DNA from: Saccharopolyspora gregorii
GTDB lineage: Bacteria > Actinomycetota > Actinomycetes > Mycobacteriales > Pseudonocardiaceae
Length of the DNA: 64,000 nucleotides
Direction: 5' to 3'
Assembly (NCBI RefSeq): GCF_024734405.1
Contig: NZ_CP059556.1
Coordinates: 1,240,001-1,304,000, forward strand
Shown here piece after piece: positions 21,188 to 32,512 of this stretch. Below the pieces are notes generated by a model, which was not told the DNA's origin, did no database searches, and saw only the letters and a program-made list of their open reading frames with translations. A program made the translations under genes and the position numbers. Numbering within the stretch: position 1 is the first letter of the stretch; every line of letters begins with the position of its first letter.

Positions 21188-21211
21188 CATGCGGGAGGAT
21201 CTTCCCGCATG
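21188..21211. promoter_or_regulatory. Perfect inverted repeat abutting the ilvB promoter (candidate operator)
   Basis: CATGCGGGA (21188-21196) and TCCCGCATG (21203-21211) are exact complements separated by GGATCT. The element ends three bases before a TTGACC -35 box, so a protein bound here would touch RNA polymerase. The binding protein is unknown; an Lrp-type or IclR-type amino-acid regulator is a reasonable guess. Confidence 0.6.
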
Positions 21212-21213
21212 GT

Positions 21214-21243
21214 TTGACCTCGCGGCGTCCGGGCCGTTAACGT
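21214..21243 (+). promoter_or_regulatory. Promoter of the ilvB leader transcript
   Basis: TTGACC (21214-21219) and TAACGT (21238-21243) are 18 bases apart. The leader-peptide ATG lies seven bases after the -10 box, so the transcript probably begins at or next to that ATG. Confidence 0.6.
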
Positions 21244-21250
21244 CCTCGTC

Positions 21251-21301
21251 ATGCTGCGACTGCACGACATTCTCGTACTTCCCCGGCGCGTCGACGCCTG
21301 A
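21251..21301 (+). CDS. ilvB leader peptide (attenuator)
   Basis: A 16-residue open frame, [16 protein letters not shown], in which seven of 16 residues are Leu, Ile or Val. It starts just after a promoter, lies 110 nt before ilvB and is followed by a terminator-like sequence. Leader peptides of this kind slow the ribosome when charged branched-chain tRNAs are scarce and so prevent early termination. The design is known for actinobacterial ilvBNC operons; its action here is inferred. No Shine-Dalgarno sequence is needed if the mRNA is leaderless. Confidence 0.75.
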   Translation: MLRLHDILVLPRRVDA

Positions 21302-21326
21302 GGAAGCTCCGCAGCGACGACGCGCC

Positions 21327-21366
21327 AACCCTCGTACGGTCCTATCCGGCCCGGCGGGGGTTTTTT
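21327..21366 (+). terminator. Attenuator terminator upstream of ilvB
   Basis: GGCGGGGG followed by six T (21361-21366) marks an intrinsic-type termination point. AACCC (21327-21331) can pair with GGGTT at its end, with a smaller CGG/CCG stem inside the loop. It lies between the leader peptide and ilvB. The exact fold needs computation. Confidence 0.6.
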
Positions 21367-21411
21367 CGTGCCCACTCACCGACCACCACCGTTCGGACAG
21401 AGGCGAACTCG

Positions 21412-24880
<3,469 letters not shown>

Positions 24881-24950
24881 GCATCGGCGCACCGCTGAAC
24901 TGAACCAGCACGCCGCCCGCCGTCCGATCGACGGCGGGTGAGCGGTCGGG

Positions 24951-24994
24951 AAGGCCCGGGATCCCCACAAGGGATCACCGGGCCTTCGGCTTTT
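24951..24994 (+). terminator. Terminator of ilvBNC
   Basis: A long hairpin (24951-24985; AAGGCCCGG pairs with CCGGGCCTT, and GATCCC with GGGATC inside) is followed by CGGCTTTT. A second hairpin, GCCCGCCGTC/GACGGCGGG, lies just before it. Confidence 0.85.
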
Positions 24995-25023
24995 CCCCCT
25001 CGGGGTCTTCTTGCTTTGGGGGC

Positions 25024-25181
25024 GGGTGGCGGAACCTCAGCGCTTTCCTCGCTGTGAGATCGATTTCACCGGTGGCTCCGCCACAGGAGAAATCGCTGTC
25101 CTCGCGAGGAAAGCGCTGAGAACCCGCGGGTGGTCCTGCTGCTTGCTGGGTCGCTGCTCATCGGCTTCGCCGCTGACAGGA
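25024..25181 (+). repeat. Dispersed hairpin element, copy 3
   Basis: Full-length 158-nt copy close to copy 1. Arms 25036-25052 and 25104-25120 are identical to those of copy 1, the inner stem is GGTGGC/GCCAC, and the end is TCGGCTTCGCCGCTGACAGG. It lies between ilvC and the convergent lysR-type gene and reaches to within six bases of the lysR stop. Confidence 0.85.
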
Positions 25182-25186
25182 CGGTG

Positions 25187-26044
25187 TCAGGGCTTCTTCG
25201 CGTAGAGGGTGGTGAGGAGGTCGACCACGGCGCTGGTCGCGGGGTGGGGGTCGTTGCGGGGCCAGATGACCTGGACGGGGACCGGGGGTGCGTCGCGGAC
25301 CGGGCGGTAGGTGATGCCGTCGCGGCGGTACTGGGCGACCGTGCCGTGCGGGGTGATCCCCACGCAGCGGCCGGTCGCGATCGCCGCCAGCCAGTCGTCG
25401 ATGTCGTGCGTCTGCTCCAGCACCGGGCGCTGCTCCGGCGGCCACAGGTCCGCGGTGGTGGTGCCGGTGCGGCGGTCCACCACCAGCACCCGGTCCCGGA
25501 TCTCGCCCAGCGGCACCGAACGCCGCCGCGCCCACGGGTCGTCGCCCGCAAGCGCCACGTAGCGCCGTTCGTGCCCCACCGTCGCGTGCCCGTAGCGCGC
25601 GGAATCCACCCCGGCCCGCACCACCGCCAGATCGCAGGCGCCCTCGGCGAGGCCGCCGGTGTGCGTGTTGGTGCGCACCAGGTGCAGCGCCACGTCCGGG
25701 CGCTCGGCCGCCCAGCGGCGCTGGAACTCCTTGGTGTGCCGCCCCACCGCCGACCACGCGTGCCCGAGGCGAAGCCGGGCGTGGCCGCCGGTGGCCTCCC
25801 GCACCAGCTCCTCCGCCTCGGCCAGCAGGTGCCGGGCGCGGGCCAGCACCCGCGCGCCCGCCGAGGTCGGGACGCAGCTGCGGCTGGTGCGGTCCAGCAG
25901 CCGGACGCCGAGCGCGCGCTCCAGCGAACGCAGCGTGCGCGAGACCGCCGCCTGCGACACCCCGAGCTCGATCGCGGCGTCGGTGAACGTCCCGGCGTCC
26001 GCGATCGCCACCAGGCAGCGCAGCTGCCGCAACTCCACATCCAT
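25187..26044 (-). CDS. LysR-family transcriptional regulator
   Basis: Predicted 285 residues. The N-terminal winged helix-turn-helix (GTFTDAAIELGVSQAAVSR, residues 18-36) is classic LysR, followed by a linker helix and a C-terminal effector-binding domain (about residues 90-280). It is divergent from the EamA transporter gene with 69 nt between, the usual layout when a LysR protein controls its neighbour. The effector is unknown; an amino acid or other exported metabolite is likely given the transporter. It is not part of the conserved mycobacterial order as I recall it. Confidence 0.9.
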   Translation of the reverse strand: MDVELRQLRCLVAIADAGTFTDAAIELGVSQAAVSRTLRSLERALGVRLLDRTSRSCVPTSAGARVLARARHLLAEAEELVREATGGHARLRLGHAWSAVGRHTKEFQRRWAAERPDVALHLVRTNTHTGGLAEGACDLAVVRAGVDSARYGHATVGHERRYVALAGDDPWARRRSVPLGEIRDRVLVVDRRTGTTTADLWPPEQRPVLEQTHDIDDWLAAIATGRCVGITPHGTVAQYRRDGITYRPVRDAPPVPVQVIWPRNDPHPATSAVVDLLTTLYAKKP

Positions 26045-26113
26045 GACTCCAGCGTATGGATGGTGGTCCCGGTGCATTTTGCCCGGCGCCGCGGCGGCCC
26101 GATGCTCGCGGTC

Positions 26114-27010
26114 ATGACGACGACGGAACGCCTCGAACCGGCCACCGCGGACACCGGGACCGCGGGAACCGGGCGGGCGGCCGGGGTGGCGCTGATGCTC
26201 GGCGGCGGACTGTCGAACCAGTTCGGCGCCGCCACCGGGGCGCTCGCGTTCCCCGTCGTCGGACCCGCCGGGGTGGTGGCGGTGCGGCAGTGGGTGGCGG
26301 CCGTGGTGCTGCTGGTCGCCGGACGGCCGCGGCTGCGCTCGTTCACCGCGCGGCAGTGGTGGCCGGTGCTGGGCCTGGCCGCCGTGTTCGCCACCATGAA
26401 CCTCTCGCTGTACACCGCCATCGACCGCATCGGGCTCGGCCTCGCCGTCACCCTCGAATTCCTCGGGCCGCTGGCGGTGGCGCTGCTGACCTCGCGGCGC
26501 GCCGTCGACCTCGGCTGCGCCCTCGCCGCCGGGGCCGCCGTGGTGGTGCTGACCCGGCCGCAGCCCAGCACCGACTACGCGGGCATCGGGCTGGCGCTGC
26601 TGGCCGCGGTCTGCTGGGGCTGCTACGTGCTGCTGAACCGGACCGTGGGGCGCCGGGTGCCCGGCGCGCAGGGCTCGGCGGCCGCGGCGGGCGTCTCCGG
26701 GCTGCTGTACCTGCCGATCGGCATCGCGGTGCTCTGGCAGCACCCGCCGACGCCCGCCGCGCTCGGCTGCGCGGTCGCCGCGGGAGTGCTGTCCTCGGTG
26801 GTCCCGTTCGTCGCCGACCTGTTCGCGCTGCGCCGGGTGCCCGCGAACTCCTTCGGCGTCTTCATGAGCGTCAACCCGGTGCTCGCCGCGGTGGTCGGCC
26901 TCGTCGTGCTGGGCCAGCGGCCCGGACCGCTGGAGTGGGTGGCGATCGGGGTGATCGTGGCGGCGAACGCGGTCGCCGTGCTCGCCGGGTCCCGCGCGGC
27001 CCGCCGCTGA
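26114..27010 (+). CDS. EamA/RhtA-type DMT-family transporter
   Basis: Predicted 298-residue membrane protein with about ten hydrophobic helices in two EamA repeats (helices from AAGVALMLGGGLSNQFGAAT onward, second repeat from LALLAAVCWGCYVLLNRT). RhtA-like members export threonine, homoserine or other amino acids; substrate here is not predictable. ATG 26114 (MTTTERLEP) is preferred over ATG 26102. It is probably controlled by the divergent LysR protein. Placed just after ilvBNC, an amino-acid overflow role would fit, but that is inference. Confidence 0.88.
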   Translation: MTTTERLEPATADTGTAGTGRAAGVALMLGGGLSNQFGAATGALAFPVVGPAGVVAVRQWVAAVVLLVAGRPRLRSFTARQWWPVLGLAAVFATMNLSLYTAIDRIGLGLAVTLEFLGPLAVALLTSRRAVDLGCALAAGAAVVVLTRPQPSTDYAGIGLALLAAVCWGCYVLLNRTVGRRVPGAQGSAAAAGVSGLLYLPIGIAVLWQHPPTPAALGCAVAAGVLSSVVPFVADLFALRRVPANSFGVFMSVNPVLAAVVGLVVLGQRPGPLEWVAIGVIVAANAVAVLAGSRAARR

Positions 27011-27121
27011 CGACCGCGCAGCGGGGCGTCACCGGAGGGCCCGGACGCGTCGGCGTCCGGGGGAACGGCCACCCGTTCACGCGATCGAAGGGCACCGCCG
27101 GTGAGCGGTATCGTGCCGGGC

Positions 27122-27382
27122 GTGAGCGAAGAGACCAACACCACCGTGGACGAACCGGTGGACGACAAGGCGCACATCCGGCACAAGCTGGACTTCACCG
27201 ACGCCGAGTGGATCACCAGCACCGAGGACGACGACGAACCGGGCGTGGAGATCGCCTTCGTCGACGGCTACATCGGCATGCGCAACGGCGCCGAGCCGGA
27301 AGGACCCGTCCTCGTGTTCACGCCCGAGGAATGGGACGCCTTCGTCGCGGGGGCCAAGGACGGCGAATTCGACGAGCCGTGA
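27122..27382 (+). CDS. Small DUF397-type protein
   Basis: Predicted 86 residues. The C-terminal half carries the DUF397 pattern GPVLVFTPEEWDAFVAGAKD preceded by VEIAFVDGYIGMRNG. DUF397 proteins are small actinobacterial proteins, often beside XRE regulators; no such regulator is next to this one. The N-terminus is acidic and rich in Thr, Glu and Asp. TATCGT at 27109-27114, seven bases before the GTG, suggests leaderless expression and supports this start over an in-frame one at 27101. The function is unknown. Confidence 0.78.
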   Translation: MSEETNTTVDEPVDDKAHIRHKLDFTDAEWITSTEDDDEPGVEIAFVDGYIGMRNGAEPEGPVLVFTPEEWDAFVAGAKDGEFDEP

Positions 27383-27500
27383 TCCCCGACCGCACGCGCA
27401 GCCGCTGAGCTGCCGGTTCATCCTCCCGCCTTCGATCCGGTCGGGCCGCTCGCGCGGACGCCCGGGGCGGCGCGCGGTGGGGTTGGGATGCGTCACACCC

Positions 27501-27530
27501 TTGTGAACGAGTTCTCAATCTCCCGTTAAA
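27501..27530 (+). promoter_or_regulatory. Candidate serA promoter
   Basis: TTGTGA (27501-27506) and GTTAAA (27525-27530) are 18 bases apart in an unusually AT-rich stretch about 70 nt upstream of the serA start. Confidence 0.45.
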
Positions 27531-27598
27531 CTCGCTGACCGTCCGGGTACAACGCCGTGCCCAGCTACGACCGTGATCCCTCTCAATGGAGCGCGCCC

Positions 27599-29188
27599 GT
27601 GACCAACCGTCCTGTCGTCCTGATCGCCGAGAAGCTGGCCCCCTCCGTGCTGGAAGCCCTCGGAGAAGAGGTCGAGATCCGCCACGTCGACGGCACGGAC
27701 CGGCCGGCGCTGCTGGAGGCCGTCGCCGACGCCGACGCGCTGCTGGTCCGCTCCGCCACCAAGGTGGACGCCGAAGTCCTCGGCGCGACCGGCAAGCTCA
27801 AGGTCGTCGCCCGCGCCGGCGTCGGCCTGGACAACGTCGAGGTGCCCGCCGCCACCGAGCGCGGCGTGATGGTCGTCAACGCGCCCACCTCGAACATCGT
27901 CTCCGCCGCCGAGCACGCGCTGGCGCTGCTGCTGGCGGTGGCCCGCAACGTGGCCGCCGCGGACGCGAGCCTGCGCGCGGGGGAGTGGAAGCGCAGCTCC
28001 TTCAGCGGCATCGAGCTCAACGGCAAGACCATCGGCGTCGTCGGCCTCGGCAAGATCGGCCAGCTGTTCGCGCAGCGCATCGCGGCCTTCGGCACCAAGC
28101 TCATCGCCTACGACCCCTACGTCTCGGCCGCGCGCGCCGCGCAGCTGGGCATCGAGCTGGTCAGCCTGGAAGACCTGCTGGCGCGCGCCGACGCGATCTC
28201 CATCCACCTGCCGAAGACCGCCGAGACCCTCGGCCTGATCGGCGCGGAGGAGCTCAAGAAGGCCAAGCAGGGCCTCATCGTCATCAACGCCGCCCGCGGT
28301 GGCCTGGTGGACGAGGAGGCGCTGGCCGAGGCGATCCGCAGCGGTCACATCGGCGGTGCCGGCATCGACGTCTACAAGACGGAGCCGACCACCTCCAGCC
28401 CGCTGTTCGAGCTGACCAACGTGGTCGCCACCCCGCACCTGGGCGCCTCCACCACCGAGGCGCAGGACCGCGCGGGCACCGACGTGGCCCGCTCGGTGCT
28501 GCTGGCGCTGCGCGGCGACTTCGTGCCGGACGCGGTGAACGTGCAGGGCGGTGCCGTCGGCGAAGAGGTGCGCCCGTACCTGCCGCTGACCCAGAAGCTG
28601 GGCCAGCTGCTGGCCGCCGTGCTCGGCAGCACGCCGACCTCGGTGACCGTCGAGGCGCGCGGCGAGCTCGCGCACGAAGACGTCTCGGTGCTGCAGCTCG
28701 CGGCGCTGCGCGGCGTGTTCTCCGGTGCCGTGGACAGCCAGGTCACCTTCGTCAACGCGCCGCAGCTGGCCGAGGACCTCGGGGTGCAGGTCGAGGTGAA
28801 GACCACCTCGGAGAGCCCGAACCACCGCAGCGTCGTCTCGGTGCGCGCGACGCTCGCCGACGGCCGTTCGGCGGTCGTGTCGGGCGCGCTGTCCGGCACC
28901 GACCTGGTGGAGAAGCTGATCGAGGTCAACGGCCGCCACTTCGACCTGCGGGCCGAGGGCAGCGTGCTGCTGCTGGAGTACCCGGACCGCCCGGGCGTGA
29001 TGGGCAAGGTCGGCACCCTGCTGGGCGAGGTCGGCGTGAACATCGAGGCGGCCACGGTCAGCCAGACCGCCGAGGGCTCCGACGCGATCATGCTGCTGCG
29101 GGTGGACCGCCCGGTGGAGGCGGGCGTGCTGGAGCCGATCGGCGCGGCCGTCGGCGCTCGCACGGTCCGGACCGTGGACTTCGAGTGA
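27599..29188 (+). CDS. serA: D-3-phosphoglycerate dehydrogenase
   Basis: Predicted 529 residues, first enzyme of serine synthesis. The NAD-binding motif VVGLGKIGQLFAQRIAAFG, catalytic His region TPHLGASTTEAQ, an intervening domain and a C-terminal ACT domain (LLEYPDRPGVMGKVGTLLGE) give the long form found in M. tuberculosis SerA1, which is inhibited by serine. GTG 27599 is preferred because VTNRPVVLIAEKLAPS matches the family N-terminus; the in-frame start at 27557 adds 14 residues. A terminator follows at 29228. Confidence 0.96.
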   Translation: MTNRPVVLIAEKLAPSVLEALGEEVEIRHVDGTDRPALLEAVADADALLVRSATKVDAEVLGATGKLKVVARAGVGLDNVEVPAATERGVMVVNAPTSNIVSAAEHALALLLAVARNVAAADASLRAGEWKRSSFSGIELNGKTIGVVGLGKIGQLFAQRIAAFGTKLIAYDPYVSAARAAQLGIELVSLEDLLARADAISIHLPKTAETLGLIGAEELKKAKQGLIVINAARGGLVDEEALAEAIRSGHIGGAGIDVYKTEPTTSSPLFELTNVVATPHLGASTTEAQDRAGTDVARSVLLALRGDFVPDAVNVQGGAVGEEVRPYLPLTQKLGQLLAAVLGSTPTSVTVEARGELAHEDVSVLQLAALRGVFSGAVDSQVTFVNAPQLAEDLGVQVEVKTTSESPNHRSVVSVRATLADGRSAVVSGALSGTDLVEKLIEVNGRHFDLRAEGSVLLLEYPDRPGVMGKVGTLLGEVGVNIEAATVSQTAEGSDAIMLLRVDRPVEAGVLEPIGAAVGARTVRTVDFE

Positions 29189-29227
29189 TCGGCTGACCGG
29201 CGAGGTTTCGGGTTCGCCGTTGCCGGA

Positions 29228-29263
29228 AAAGGGGCCGTCGCACACCTGTGGGCGGCCCTTTTC
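29228..29263 (+). terminator. Terminator after serA
   Basis: AAAAGGG and a CCG segment pair with CGG and CCCTTTT across a 15-base loop. The A-rich 5' side and TTTT 3' side make it work as an intrinsic terminator, 40 nt after the stop. Confidence 0.75.
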
Positions 29264-29423
29264 GCCACCCCGCTCACCTGCGTCACTCGTTCGGGTGTCC
29301 CGCCAACCGGGATGCCTCGACCACTTGGTGGGTCCGGCGTGCCTGCCCGCGTGGCCTTGCCGGTAGCCTTCGGCGCAACAGTTCGAGCCCCGCGGGTCGG
29401 GGTGGTAGTCGGGAGGTGTGTAC

Positions 29424-30467
29424 ATGCGGCTCGCTGTGATCCCCGGTGACGGGATCGGGCCGGAGGTGGTGGCCGAGGCGCTCAAGGTCCTCGGTGAGGT
29501 CGTTCCCGATACCGAGATCACTCGATACGACCTGGGAGCCGCCCGCTGGCACGCGACCGGTGAGCTGCTGCCGGAATCGGTGCTGACCGAACTCCGCCAG
29601 CACGACGCGATCCTGCTCGGCGCGGTCGGCGACCCCTCGGTGCCCAGCGGAATCCTGGAGCGCGGGCTGCTGCTGCGGCTGCGCTTCGAGCTCGACCACC
29701 ACGTCAACCTCCGCCCCGCCCGGCTGTACCCGGGGGTGAAGAGCCCGGTCAACGACCCGGGTGAGATCGACATGGTGGTGGTGCGCGAAGGCACCGAAGG
29801 CCCCTACGCGGGCAACGGCGGTCTGCTGCGCAAGGACACGACCCACGAGATCGCCACCGAGGTCAGCCTCAACACGGCGTTCGGCGTGGAGCGGGTGGTG
29901 CGCGACGCGTTCGCCCGCGCCGCGTCCCGGCCGCGCAAGCACCTCACGCTGGTGCACAAGACCAACGTCCTCACCCACGCCGGATCGTTGTGGTCCCGGG
30001 TGGTCGAGGAGGTCTCGCTGCAACACCCCGACGTGACGGTCGCCTACCAGCACGTGGACGCGACGACGATCCACCTGGTGACCGACCCGAGCCGGTTCGA
30101 CGTGGTGGTCACCGACAACCTGTTCGGCGACATCATCACCGACCTGGCCGGTGCGGTGACCGGCGGGATCGGTCTCGCCGCCAGCGGCAACATCGACGCG
30201 ACCCGGCGGAACCCGAGCATGTTCGAGCCGGTGCACGGCAGCGCGCCGGACATCGCCGGGCACGGTTCGGCGGACCCGACGGCCGCGGTCCTGTCGGTGG
30301 CGCTGCTGCTCGACCACGTCGGGCAGACCGAGGCGGCACGCCGGGTGGAGGCCTCCGTGGCCTTCGACCTGGCGACGCGGGACCACTCGGCACCGGGAGC
30401 GACGTTCGCGGTCGGCGACCGGCTCGCCGCGCTGGTGTCCTCCCGCGAGGTGGCCCAGCAACCCTGA
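29424..30467 (+). CDS. leuB: 3-isopropylmalate dehydrogenase
   Basis: Predicted 347-residue NAD-dependent decarboxylating dehydrogenase of leucine synthesis. [15 protein letters not shown] opens the fold; the substrate arginines ([14 protein letters not shown]), catalytic Tyr ([11 protein letters not shown]), catalytic Lys (LVHKTNVL) and metal Asp region ([15 protein letters not shown]) are all present. ATG 29424 has GGGAGG seven bases upstream. A TAGCCT -10 box at 29365 predicts a roughly 47-nt leader. A strong terminator follows. Confidence 0.96.
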   Translation: MRLAVIPGDGIGPEVVAEALKVLGEVVPDTEITRYDLGAARWHATGELLPESVLTELRQHDAILLGAVGDPSVPSGILERGLLLRLRFELDHHVNLRPARLYPGVKSPVNDPGEIDMVVVREGTEGPYAGNGGLLRKDTTHEIATEVSLNTAFGVERVVRDAFARAASRPRKHLTLVHKTNVLTHAGSLWSRVVEEVSLQHPDVTVAYQHVDATTIHLVTDPSRFDVVVTDNLFGDIITDLAGAVTGGIGLAASGNIDATRRNPSMFEPVHGSAPDIAGHGSADPTAAVLSVALLLDHVGQTEAARRVEASVAFDLATRDHSAPGATFAVGDRLAALVSSREVAQQP

Positions 30468-30480
30468 TCTCCGGGTCCAG

Positions 30481-30515
30481 GACGGGCGCCTCCCCGCTCC
30501 GGGGAGGCGCCCGTC
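30481..30515 (+). terminator. Terminator after leuB
   Basis: Perfect 15-base arms beginning GACGGGCGCC, with a five-base loop, start 13 nt after the leuB stop. Confidence 0.85.
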
Positions 30516-30611
30516 CTCGTCTCCGGGGTGCGGACCGCGGACGCGTTCCACCTGGGCGGACCGGGAACCGGCGGGTGGTGCCGGGCCGGTGCGGTGTGGC
30601 AGCATGCGGGC

Positions 30612-30656
30612 GTGGCCACCACGACCATGATCATTATCGGAGCGCGCGCCGGGTGA
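30612..30656 (+). CDS. cimA leader peptide with three consecutive Ile codons
   Basis: A 14-residue frame reading MATTTMIIIGARAG (codons ACC ACG ACC ATG ATC ATT ATC), which stops 127 nt before cimA and 24 nt before a terminator hairpin. Three Thr and three Ile codons in a row would stall a ribosome when Thr- or Ile-tRNA is short. CAGCAT six bases before the GTG is a weak candidate -10 box for leaderless expression. This layout fits attenuation control of isoleucine synthesis. It is inferred from sequence, not from a known example. Confidence 0.7.
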   Translation: MATTTMIIIGARAG

Positions 30657-30679
30657 CGGATTCCGCACCCCCGGCGCGC

Positions 30680-30711
30680 AGACCTCTCGCATCCACGCGG
30701 GGGGTCTTTTT
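30680..30711 (+). terminator. Attenuator terminator before cimA
   Basis: AGACCTC (30680-30686) pairs with GGGGTCT (30701-30707; one G-U pair) and is followed by an unbroken T run to 30711. It lies between the Ile-rich leader peptide and cimA. Confidence 0.75.
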
Positions 30712-30783
30712 CATGTTCCGGGGGCGGTTCGGCACCAGGCGGCTCCGCCGCACGAGACACCCGACAGCCCGCAGGAGACCCCA

Positions 30784-32451
30784 GTGACCCGCACGACCCC
30801 GGCCGCCACCCCGCTCGGCGACGACTTCCACGTCTACGACACGACGCTGCGCGACGGAGCCCAGCGGGAAGGCATCTCCTACTCGGTCACCGACAAGCTC
30901 GCCGTCGCGCGGCTGCTGGACTCGCTCGGCGTCGGTTTCGTCGAAGGAGGCTGGCCCGGCGCGCTGCCCAAGGACACCGAGTTCTTCGCCCGCGCCGCCG
31001 CCGGTGAGCTCGACCTGCGGCACGCCGCGCTCGTCGCCTTCGGCGCCACCCGCCGGGCGGGCGTGCCCGCGCAGGAGGACCCGCAGGTGCGGGCGCTGCT
31101 CGACTCCGGCGCACCCGTCATCACCCTCGTCGCCAAGGCCGACCGCAGGCACGTGGAGCGCGCGCTGCGCACCAGCGCCGAGGAGAACCGCGCGATGATC
31201 GCCGACACGGTGCGCCACCTCGTCGGCGAGGGCCGCCGGGTGTTCGTGGACGCCGAGCACTTCTTCGACGGCTACGCCCACGACCCGGACCACGCGCTGC
31301 GGGTGCTCGACGCCGCCGTCACCGCGGGCGCCGACCTCGCCGTGCTGTGCGACACCAACGGCGGGCAGCTGCCGACCGGGCTCGCCGACACCGTGCGGGA
31401 GGTCGTGGCGCGCACCGGGTTCCGCGTCGGCATCCACTGCCAGGACGACACCGCCTGCGCCGTCGCCAACTCGGTCGCCGCCGTGCAGGCCGGCGCCAGC
31501 CACGTGCAGTGCACCGCCAACGGTTACGGCGAGCGCGCGGGCAACGCGGACCTGTTCTCGGTCGTCGGGAACCTCCGGACCAAGCTCGGCATGCCGGTGC
31601 TGCCGGACGGGCGGCTGACCGAGCTGACCCGCGTCTCGCACGCGCTCGCCGAGATCGCCAACCTCGCCCCCGACGCGCACCAGGCGTACGTGGGCGCCTC
31701 CACGTTCGCGCACAAGGCGGGGCTGCACGCGAGCGCGATCAAGGTGGACCCGGAGCTGTACAACCACCTGGACCCGGCCGTGGTCGGCAACGAGATGCGG
31801 GTGCTGGTCACCGAGATGGCCGGGCGCGCCAGCCTGGAGCTCAAGGGCGCCGAACTCGGCGTGGACCTGTCCGGGGCGCCCGACGCGGTCGGCGGCGCGG
31901 TGCGCAGGGTCAAGGAGTTGGAGGCGCGCGGCTGGTCCTTCGAGGCCGCCGACGCCTCGCTGGAACTGCTGCTGCGCCGCGAACTCGACGCGGCGGGGGA
32001 GCGGTCCGCGGTACCGGAGGCGCCGTTCGAGCTGGAGTCCTACCGGGTGCTGCTGGACCACCGCCCCGACGGCGCCGTCGTCTCCGAGGCCACGGTGAAG
32101 GTGCACGTCGCCGGAACCCGGGTGATCGCCACCGCCGAGGGCAACGGCCCGGTGAACGCGCTGGACGCGGCGCTGCGCGAGGCGCTGGTGCCGCACCTGC
32201 CGTGGCTGGACGAGGTGGCGCTGGTGGACTACAAGGTCCGCATCCTCACCGACGCCTCCGGCACCGACGCGGTCACCCGGGTGCTGGTGGAATCCCGGGA
32301 CGACCACGAGGAGTGGACCACCGTCGGCGTGCACGGCAACATCGTCGAGGCCAGCTGGCTCGCGCTCCGCGACGCCCTCGCGTACAAGGCGTTGCGCCGC
32401 AACGCGAACGCGGACCGACCGGCGACGGGCCCGGCCGCCGCGACCGCATAG
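30784..32451 (+). CDS. cimA: (R)-citramalate synthase
   Basis: Predicted 555 residues of the HMGL-like/LeuA family. DTTLRDGAQREG, HCQDDTACAVANS and KAGLHASAI mark the TIM-barrel active site, and the C-terminal LeuA dimer/regulatory domain runs from about residue 420. Length and sequence style fit CimA rather than LeuA or homocitrate synthase. It condenses pyruvate and acetyl-CoA to citramalate, giving 2-ketobutyrate for isoleucine without threonine; LeuCD and LeuB would complete that route. The GTG has GGAGA upstream. An Ile-codon leader peptide and attenuator precede it, which supports an isoleucine role. Confidence 0.9.
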   Translation: MTRTTPAATPLGDDFHVYDTTLRDGAQREGISYSVTDKLAVARLLDSLGVGFVEGGWPGALPKDTEFFARAAAGELDLRHAALVAFGATRRAGVPAQEDPQVRALLDSGAPVITLVAKADRRHVERALRTSAEENRAMIADTVRHLVGEGRRVFVDAEHFFDGYAHDPDHALRVLDAAVTAGADLAVLCDTNGGQLPTGLADTVREVVARTGFRVGIHCQDDTACAVANSVAAVQAGASHVQCTANGYGERAGNADLFSVVGNLRTKLGMPVLPDGRLTELTRVSHALAEIANLAPDAHQAYVGASTFAHKAGLHASAIKVDPELYNHLDPAVVGNEMRVLVTEMAGRASLELKGAELGVDLSGAPDAVGGAVRRVKELEARGWSFEAADASLELLLRRELDAAGERSAVPEAPFELESYRVLLDHRPDGAVVSEATVKVHVAGTRVIATAEGNGPVNALDAALREALVPHLPWLDEVALVDYKVRILTDASGTDAVTRVLVESRDDHEEWTTVGVHGNIVEASWLALRDALAYKALRRNANADRPATGPAAATA

Positions 32452-32512
32452 GCTGGTCCGGCCCGCCCCGCGCGGGACACGTGGAACAACCGGGAACGAA
32501 AAGAGGTCCGCC

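Noticed and set aside
17872-21375. A 1167-codon frame extending ilvD upstream
   Set aside because: It runs in another frame through the PH-domain gene. ilvD at 614 residues from ATG 19716 has the expected length and a ribosome binding site.
27569-27601. A small frame (MIPLNGARP) overlapping the serA start as a leader peptide
   Set aside because: It lacks Ser codons, has no terminator after it and overlaps the serA GTG. It is probably chance.
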